From Psychrosphaera ytuae (GTDB lineage Bacteria > Pseudomonadota > Gammaproteobacteria > Enterobacterales > Alteromonadaceae): 64,000 nucleotides of DNA. The translations under genes were made by a program, and so were the position numbers. The notes below the pieces were generated by a model. That model was not told the DNA's origin and made no database searches. It saw nothing but the letters and a program-made list of their open reading frames with translations. Below, piece after piece: positions 58,234 through 64,000 of this stretch. The stretch's first letter is position 1. Every line of letters starts with the position of its first letter. The stretch covers positions 434,001 through 498,000 of the forward strand of contig NZ_CP072110.1 in assembly GCF_017638545.1 (NCBI RefSeq), read 5' to 3'.

Positions 58234-61200
58234 TATGCACCTCCCTGCTCAGTGTTTTTATTGCTAGGTAAAAACAGGCTTTCATCATAAAAATGAGAAT
58301 CGACAAACTCTTTCATCTCTTTGGTTTTAACCTTTTGTTTGTATTGCTCTAGGCCTATCAATAATGATTTAGACAAGCTTGAAAACGCCGGAGGTAATGA
58401 TTTTTCGGTATTTTGTTGAACCATGCTGTTATCTGGACCGTTGTTTTCTCTTGCTGACGCAACCGATAAATTGGCCGCCAGTTGTTCTAAATACGCATCT
58501 AAGTGCATACCATGGCGAGGATTTAGGTCTTCCTCTAACTTTGAAAACACAGCGCGTTCGGCAGCCACTATTATTTCTTCTGGTTGACTGTCCAGGTGCT
58601 GATAAATCTGCTCTTCACTTAGCTCACTAAAGGCAATCTTAAACTGACTTAAGTACAATTGACCTAAGCTGCCAAACCAATTGTGACATTCGCCTTTAAA
58701 GTGACTTTGATAAAACGCGCTCAACCAAGGAACGAGTAACGCTTTGGCTTGAACCGAATCGATTCCGGCAAACGCAATCCATTCAGTGTGTTTCAACGAG
58801 CTTATGGTGGTGATACCAGGTTGCCCATCGGCACAGCGTATTAAATGCAATAACCAGGCTTGCACTTCATCGTCATAGCGCACCTTGTCACTGATCCGAC
58901 GGACAATACACAAATTATCAATCAGTTGGTATCTGCCTTGCAGAACTAATGTTTGACTTTCGATTTCAAAACTCATTGAAATTTGTCGTTGCGATACACC
59001 ACTTAGATTCAATCGGCGCTGTGCGATTTGATCGTGGGCTAACTCTAACCATTTTTCCTCTATATCGAGCAGCTTATCTGCAGTGGTTTGATAATCACTA
59101 AATAAACTATCTCCCCATAAACCAGATGGAAAATCGCCCGCCTGTAAATGCCTCAATTTCAAAGAACTGCGACTTTCAGCGTCTGATTCATTAACCAGTA
59201 ACTCGGTGAATTGATATCGAGTTAAGCCATCGTGACTAAAAGGTTCTAAATCGTTAACTTGGTCTTCTGATAAGTCCAAGTTGACACCTAACTGTTGACG
59301 ATAAAAATACTTCAAAGGGTTTTTAGCAAAACGGATCAAATCATCAAGTTCGACTCCTTTTTCTGCCGTGTCATTCATCATCAATGGTAATTCTGATGAT
59401 TTGTCACTTTGAGCTTGAGAAGGCAATTTGAACTCATCACCTTTCGACTTTGATAATAAGCTAAACCACTGTTTGCTATAAGACTTTTTTAAATTCAATT
59501 TAACATTGTCGACAAAATACTGAGAGTTAAATGGTTGCAGCGGATGTTTGATCACAAGAAGATCCCCGGCAGATCCTTGTGAATTTTCTACGCTGGGATT
59601 GTCGACAATATAACTTTCGTTAATATAATCAATAAGTTCGCTAACCAATAGCGACGGAGTTTTGGGGTCATTGTTTTTATCAGACTGTCCGATATAACTG
59701 AGGTGCAATCGAGTTTGTGCGGTACAGAATGCTTCTAAAAATAAGTAACGCTCATCTAGCTTTCTTGAACGGTCACCCTTTCTTGGCGGGTTTTGATTAA
59801 CTAAATCAAAACTCAGGGGTTCAACATGGCGCGGAAATTCACCGTCATTCAGACCCAAAATAGCGATCGTATCAAATGGCACCGAGCGCATTGGCATCAG
59901 AGTACAGAAGTTAACCCGACCTGCCATAAACCGCTGAGACACACCATTTGACGTCAGCGCCTGCCCTATTACCTGCTGTACAACGACCGCATTAACAGGC
60001 TCAGCGACGTCACCCGATTCGGTGTAACTCAATAATAAAGCATTGGCGTCTCTTAATTGCTGTGACACATAAGGTGATAACAAAGTATCGGATTGACTAG
60101 AAGTAAATAAACGCTCTACGACATCTTGAAGGTTTGCGTGCCAAGCGTCTAAATCTGCGCAATCACTGAAAGTATCTTTTAGCTCGATTAAATAACTTAT
60201 ATACGCGATGAACTTAGCCAAGGTGTTAGCGCTCAAGCCTTCTACGTCGTCATAGCTGACGATACCATTCCACAGAGAATGATTAGCTGCGCTATAACCC
60301 AGCATCATTCGTTCCAATCCGTATAACCAAGTATGTAAGTCATCTTCAGGCAACGCCCATTGGGATTTGTGCTGGCCGCTCACACCCCATTTAACGTTAG
60401 ACTCTTGCACCCACTTTTTAATTATCTCTAATTCTGATAAGTCCAAGTCAAAAGCCGCCAAGATGGATGGAACTTCGAGCCAATCTAATATTTCTGATAC
60501 TTTAAAACGCGTGATCGGCAGGCCGATGAGTGCTACGTAAGTGTTTAAAATTGGGTTTTCTTGAAGCCCAGAGCGGTCAGAAATGGCATAAGGTATGGTC
60601 AGTTCTGGATACTTATCATCACGTTCGAAAACAGCATCTATATATGGCGCATAATCATTAATGTCCGGTACCATGACCAATATGTCTTTTGGCTCTAGGG
60701 ATTCATCCTGCTCAAACCAAGACAGCATTGAATCTTTTAGGACCTCTAGTTCCCTAATTGGATTATGACAGCTGTGAATTAGAATACTTTGGTCGTTAGG
60801 TAGGGGTCTTTTTCCATGATCTGAATTCAACGCCTCTACCGACAAAGGCTCTAACGATTGACGAAACTCAAGTTTAAAGATGTCGTTTTGGACTTGCTCC
60901 AATAAGGATGTAGTACGCCCTTCTATAAACAGATCGGTAAAATTTATATCCCGCCCTGAGAGTGCATCGAGGTAATCCCGTCCCAATTTTCCCCAACTTG
61001 CTAGTAATGGATTGCCAGACACAAAATAAGCATCGCTACCATTTTCCATCTGTTGAATGCGGAATTGTTGTATTCTTGCTTTGGTTTTTTCGCTAAGAAT
61101 ATCACCCCAATAGACTTGGCAAGGATTAAACCACAAAATTTGAACATCTATATGTGAAGACAAGGCTTCTAACACATCAGTTTGATGTTTTGGTAAGGTT

Positions 61201-61922
61201 GAAATACCAAATACGAAGAGTCGTGACGGTAACCCTTGTTTTTGCTCAAATGTCCACTCTTCAGACTGGAGCTTTTCAAGCAAAGCTTGGTGTAAGCTCT
61301 GTCGATTATGAATATTTAAACCTGCCGCCGACATTTTGGTTTTTAATGCTCGCCATAATATCGCTTGCCATTGCTGGTGGCCTATTTCATCGTCGCCTGG
61401 TAGATCATTAAACCCTTGTTCCCAATGTTCTAACCATTCAGGCCGATACATTAAATAGTTGTCGTAGGCATCGGCTATCTTTTCACTCAATTTAAACGCA
61501 CGAAGCTCTGAAAACATTGACTTTATCGATGATTCATCGGCCTTATTGGTATCGCTTGTCGTTGCTAAATACTGTTGGATCGATTTAAATTCGTCAGCGT
61601 CCAAATGTTGCTTTATTTCTTTATGGATGTGCCAACGCAATCTGTCTTTGTTATATACAGAGGTTTCTGGAACGTCAGGGATAAATAATTTATACAAATT
61701 CCAGATAAACGTGCTTGGTAATGGAAATTCTAAATTGGCTGCAATACCGAGCTTTTCAGATAAGGTAACTTTCAGCCATTCCGACATACCTGGGCTGTGA
61801 ACCAACACGGTTTCGGCTTTAAAAGGATCATCTGTGTTGGGTATTCGAAGGTTTTCAGTTAAAACAGTTGCGAGAACGTCCAAACGATTGGACTGAATAA
61901 CATTTAAAGTATTGGATTCCAT
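58233..61922 (-). CDS. recC: Exonuclease V gamma subunit RecC
   Basis: A 1229-residue scaffold and Chi-recognition subunit. Defining segments include TVLVHSPGMSEWLKVTLSEKLGIAANLEFPLP at the start, and GLNDGEFPRHVEPLSFDLV in the middle, which is the degenerate helicase block that replaces an active one. The ATG follows a GGAA site. It leads the recCBD operon. The Chi sequence of this organism cannot be inferred from here. Confidence 0.95.
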   Translation of the reverse strand: MESNTLNVIQSNRLDVLATVLTENLRIPNTDDPFKAETVLVHSPGMSEWLKVTLSEKLGIAANLEFPLPSTFIWNLYKLFIPDVPETSVYNKDRLRWHIHKEIKQHLDADEFKSIQQYLATTSDTNKADESSIKSMFSELRAFKLSEKIADAYDNYLMYRPEWLEHWEQGFNDLPGDDEIGHQQWQAILWRALKTKMSAAGLNIHNRQSLHQALLEKLQSEEWTFEQKQGLPSRLFVFGISTLPKHQTDVLEALSSHIDVQILWFNPCQVYWGDILSEKTKARIQQFRIQQMENGSDAYFVSGNPLLASWGKLGRDYLDALSGRDINFTDLFIEGRTTSLLEQVQNDIFKLEFRQSLEPLSVEALNSDHGKRPLPNDQSILIHSCHNPIRELEVLKDSMLSWFEQDESLEPKDILVMVPDINDYAPYIDAVFERDDKYPELTIPYAISDRSGLQENPILNTYVALIGLPITRFKVSEILDWLEVPSILAAFDLDLSELEIIKKWVQESNVKWGVSGQHKSQWALPEDDLHTWLYGLERMMLGYSAANHSLWNGIVSYDDVEGLSANTLAKFIAYISYLIELKDTFSDCADLDAWHANLQDVVERLFTSSQSDTLLSPYVSQQLRDANALLLSYTESGDVAEPVNAVVVQQVIGQALTSNGVSQRFMAGRVNFCTLMPMRSVPFDTIAILGLNDGEFPRHVEPLSFDLVNQNPPRKGDRSRKLDERYLFLEAFCTAQTRLHLSYIGQSDKNNDPKTPSLLVSELIDYINESYIVDNPSVENSQGSAGDLLVIKHPLQPFNSQYFVDNVKLNLKKSYSKQWFSLLSKSKGDEFKLPSQAQSDKSSELPLMMNDTAEKGVELDDLIRFAKNPLKYFYRQQLGVNLDLSEDQVNDLEPFSHDGLTRYQFTELLVNESDAESRSSLKLRHLQAGDFPSGLWGDSLFSDYQTTADKLLDIEEKWLELAHDQIAQRRLNLSGVSQRQISMSFEIESQTLVLQGRYQLIDNLCIVRRISDKVRYDDEVQAWLLHLIRCADGQPGITTISSLKHTEWIAFAGIDSVQAKALLVPWLSAFYQSHFKGECHNWFGSLGQLYLSQFKIAFSELSEEQIYQHLDSQPEEIIVAAERAVFSKLEEDLNPRHGMHLDAYLEQLAANLSVASARENNGPDNSMVQQNTEKSLPPAFSSLSKSLLIGLEQYKQKVKTKEMKEFVDSHFYDESLFLPSNKNTEQGGA

Positions 61923-61997
61923 GAGTTCCTAAATTTTGTCAAATCCTCTGCTCCGAGAGGTGAAGGGAAAGCCCCCGACTTTGTCAATTTTTAATAA

Positions 61998-62336
61998 TTA
62001 GTATTGGTGGCCCAAAAATTTGTCAATGAGATTTGCGATGTGTTGCATGGTTTCTTCATCCATGGAGTCGATGTCTTTATTGATTAGACTCAACATTTTA
62101 TTCGCTTGGGCTTCATTGAGCGTTCTGTTTAGATAACAATATTCGATTTCGGCAAGAGACTTGTCGTATCTTGGAATTACTTGCCAACACAAAGTACCGA
62201 CATAGAGCTTGTCGAAATAACATTGAGCCACTCGACAAAAGTCTTCGACATGATCTAACCCATCTGGGCCTAAAGAACCTGGTTCGACTCTAATCGTGAC
62301 TTGAACTTTTTGTTCGTTTTGTGCTGCATCTGACAT
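61998..62336 (-). CDS. Small acidic protein of unknown function
   Basis: A 112-residue protein with no signal peptide or membrane helix. A short first beta strand (VQVTIRVEPGSLGPDGLDHV) and a second (YVGTLCWQVIPRYDKSLAEIEYCYL) are followed by helices. The ATG at 62336 with GGGA 7 bases ahead is preferred over an in-frame TTG four codons upstream. It is 75 bases upstream of recC on the same strand. I do not recognise the family. It may be in the recCBD transcript, but the spacer could hold a promoter (a TTGACA lies in it). Confidence 0.7.
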   Translation of the reverse strand: MSDAAQNEQKVQVTIRVEPGSLGPDGLDHVEDFCRVAQCYFDKLYVGTLCWQVIPRYDKSLAEIEYCYLNRTLNEAQANKMLSLINKDIDSMDEETMQHIANLIDKFLGHQY

Positions 62337-62494
62337 AGTGTTTCCCAAAGAACTCTACCGACATTACGCCCGCTTCACTAAATTCAGTCCGTGAAGCTTT
62401 TTTCTTACATATAGTTCACTTTAATAAGTAGTTTTGGAAATACAACTTTTTTATTTTGTTTATGTACCAAAACAAGACACTGCAATAACCAAAA

Positions 62495-62830
62495 TCACGG
62501 GTTCATCCACAAACCAACATTTTGAAAACAATCAATACTATCCAATGCCATATGAATGAGAAGTCCAAAGCCTATAAGCCGTGTTTTGTTAAAGCCTAAC
62601 ATGACAAAATATACCGCTATCGCTGGTAAAGTATGTAACGGGTGAAAATTAATACTACATCGCAAAGGGTCATAAATGGGCGTCGCTAATAAATGATCGA
62701 TATCGACCAGCATAGTCGCAATAAGTATTAAAAATGCGTTTATCCACTTTTGCGGATAAAACGTTCTTGCGAAGATAGCAGGTACGACAAAATGCAAAAT
62801 AATATGAATGATAACAAAGCCCTCTAACAA
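62495..62830 (-). CDS. DUF6122-like small membrane protein
   Basis: A 111-residue protein with three to four hydrophobic helices (about 4-18, 29-44, 66-80, 85-96). The His-rich pattern IIHIILHFVVPAIFA, LVDIDHLLATPIYDP, FHPLHTLPAIAVYF and LIHMALDSIDC is that of the DUF6122 family and resembles membrane metal-dependent hydrolases (YdjM-like). The function is unknown. The TTG start follows a TAG in the same frame directly, so it is the only start that gives MLEGFV. Its Shine-Dalgarno is weak. Confidence 0.72.
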   Translation of the reverse strand: MLEGFVIIHIILHFVVPAIFARTFYPQKWINAFLILIATMLVDIDHLLATPIYDPLRCSINFHPLHTLPAIAVYFVMLGFNKTRLIGFGLLIHMALDSIDCFQNVGLWMNP

Positions 62831-63038
62831 CTACGTCATTACTATATTTTGCCACCGATTTTACCGGCAAAATAGCTCTTTAGTCGGCAAATTAACATTC
62901 GAGGTAAACTTCATACTGTCAGCGGTTTGATTTATCGCTTTGAGGGCGGCATTATTCACCCACGATTCAATGGCTATGACTTCATCTTTCGGTGTTTTTT
63001 ATGTCAAAGCCCTTTCCAACAAGGCAAAGTTACATTTT

Positions 63039-63857
63039 ATGAAAGTTATTTCATTTAACATCAATGGTCTTCGCGCTCGTCTTCACCAACTTCAAGCGTT
63101 AATCGACAAGCACAACCCAGATATCATTGGTTTACAAGAAACCAAGGTTCACGACGAAGCGTTCCCAGAACAAGCGGTCAATGACATGGGCTACCAAGTA
63201 CACTTTCATGGCCAAAAAGCCCATTATGGTGTTGCTATGCTTGTTCGAAACGACATAGCAACGAATATCACAAATGTTCAAAAAGGCTTTCCGACAGATA
63301 ACGATGATCATCAAAAGCGCATGGTTATGGTCACCGTTGATTACGACGGCAAACCCGTAACAGTATTAAATGGGTATTTCCCACAAGGCGAAAACATTGA
63401 TCACGAAATAAAATTCCCATACAAGCGGGCCTTTTATGCAGATTTGATGACATACCTTAATGAACATCGCACGCCAGAGGAAAATGTAATTGTGATGGGA
63501 GATATTAACATTTCTCCACAAGATTTAGACATCGGTATCGGTGAGCCAAATCGCAAGCGTTGGTTAAAGACAGGTAAGTGTTCGTTTCAACCAGAAGAAC
63601 GCGAATGGTTGGGCAAACTAATGGACTGGGGCTTTAGCGATACCTTCAGAACTTTACACCCGACCAAAGGCGAGCAGTATTCGTGGTTTGATTATCGCTC
63701 TCGTGGTTTTGATGACAACCGAGGGCTGCGTATTGATGTAATTTTAGCAACCGAATCTCTTAACACAAAGGCGGTTGACGCAGGTATCGATTACGAATTA
63801 CGCGGGATTGAAAAGCCGTCTGATCACGCGCCAATTTGGACCAGCTTCGAGCTTTAA
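63039..63857 (+). CDS. xthA: Exodeoxyribonuclease III
   Basis: A 272-residue AP endonuclease/3'-exonuclease. It begins with the conserved MKVISFNINGLRARLHQL. The metal-binding Glu is in QETKVHDE, GDINISPQDLDIG carries the catalytic Asp and Asn, and SDHAPIW has the terminal Asp-His pair. It repairs abasic and oxidised DNA sites. The ATG at 63039 is used because it gives the family start; longer in-frame starts add 33 residues with no similarity. Ribosome site is weak (AAGG, 14 bases away). Confidence 0.93.
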   Translation: MKVISFNINGLRARLHQLQALIDKHNPDIIGLQETKVHDEAFPEQAVNDMGYQVHFHGQKAHYGVAMLVRNDIATNITNVQKGFPTDNDDHQKRMVMVTVDYDGKPVTVLNGYFPQGENIDHEIKFPYKRAFYADLMTYLNEHRTPEENVIVMGDINISPQDLDIGIGEPNRKRWLKTGKCSFQPEEREWLGKLMDWGFSDTFRTLHPTKGEQYSWFDYRSRGFDDNRGLRIDVILATESLNTKAVDAGIDYELRGIEKPSDHAPIWTSFEL

Positions 63858-63871
63858 TTTATTAATGCAGA

Positions 63872-63897
63872 TAGCTCGTCGCTTTAGCGGCGAGCTA
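63872..63897. repeat. Long hairpin after xthA
   Basis: TAGCTCGTCGC-TTTA-GCGGCGAGCTA forms an 11-bp stem with one G-T pair. No T run follows on the plus strand, so it is not a typical terminator. It may stabilise the xthA mRNA end. Nothing else was recognised from here to 64000. Confidence 0.6.
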
Positions 63898-64000
63898 CAA
63901 ATATAGTGTGAAGAAGCAGAGCCAAGTCCATGTAGGTTAACCGACTATTTGGTTTGGCTGGTAACGGCTCAATATTTTGTTTGATTTTAACCGGTTCTAG

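Noticed and set aside
62940..63038. Longer N-terminus of exonuclease III
   Set aside because: The 33 extra residues do not resemble the family, while MKVISFNINGL at 63039 is the family start.
1..64000. CRISPR arrays, insertion sequences, prophage or defence islands
   Set aside because: No spaced direct repeats, transposase, integrase or known defence proteins were seen. Gene order and content look like ordinary chromosome throughout.

Overview
The window is chromosomal DNA of a marine gammaproteobacterium, most probably of the order Alteromonadales. The moderate-to-low GC, the gene-dense layout and the orders seqA-pgm, ybfE-fldA, thrS-infC-rpmI-rplT, ppsA/ppsR and recC-recB-recD all fit that group. 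This placement rests on gene content and protein similarity I recognise by eye; no database search was run. There are about 54 protein genes, one tRNA, and no CRISPR array, transposase, integrase or prophage.

Layout. (1) 1-1.7 kb: an outer-membrane porin and a small PstS-like periplasmic protein. (2) 1.7-11.9 kb, minus strand: branched-chain 2-oxoacid dehydrogenase (E2, E1 beta, E1 alpha), astE, glycogen phosphorylase, phosphoglucomutase and seqA. (3) 12-14 kb, plus strand: a YbfF-like esterase, a DUF2788 membrane protein, ybfE and flavodoxin. (4) 14-22 kb: a DASS anion transporter, nagZ, a secreted TonB-domain protein, rimO, fur, a YcbL-like metallo-hydrolase, a solute-binding protein and a MaoC-like protein. 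(5) 22.2-25.4 kb, minus strand: thrS-infC-rpmI-rplT. The thrS leader appears to carry two tRNA-Thr anticodon-arm mimics, and infC appears to start with AUU. (6) 25.7-28 kb: a pteridine-reductase-like SDR, a CPXCG protein, riboflavin synthase and tRNA-Val(GAC), followed by two tandem copies of the tRNA 3' end. (7) 28-34 kb: a sensory block with a periplasmic binding protein, a chemoreceptor, a thioredoxin-like protein, a 7TMR-DISM/GGDEF/EAL protein with degenerate motifs, and a SulA-like gene behind a LexA box. (8) 34-41 kb: ppsA/ppsR, class II DAHP synthase, a low-molecular-weight phosphatase and a MATE exporter. (9) 41-52 kb: putA, an aldo/keto reductase, a nitroreductase, DoxX, rlmI, a PhoD-like phosphatase and an unusual pentapeptide-repeat potassium channel. 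(10) 52-64 kb: complete recC-recB-recD, two small uncharacterised genes and exonuclease III.

Most of the window is housekeeping metabolism, translation and DNA repair. glgP and pgm together connect glycogen to glucose 6-phosphate. ppsA with its divergent regulator controls gluconeogenesis. bkd, putA and astE are amino-acid catabolism. recBCD, xthA and the LexA-linked sulA-like gene belong to DNA damage repair and response.

The observations I rate highest are the symmetrical thrS operator, the tRNA-Val 3'-end repeats, the LexA-controlled sulA-like gene, and the Cys/His-pentapeptide-K+ channel fusion. I saw no clear new defence or mobile system. Where a non-ATG codon lacks a good ribosome site and a nearby downstream ATG has one, I moved the start and say so. 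No gene-free stretch exceeds 300 bases.
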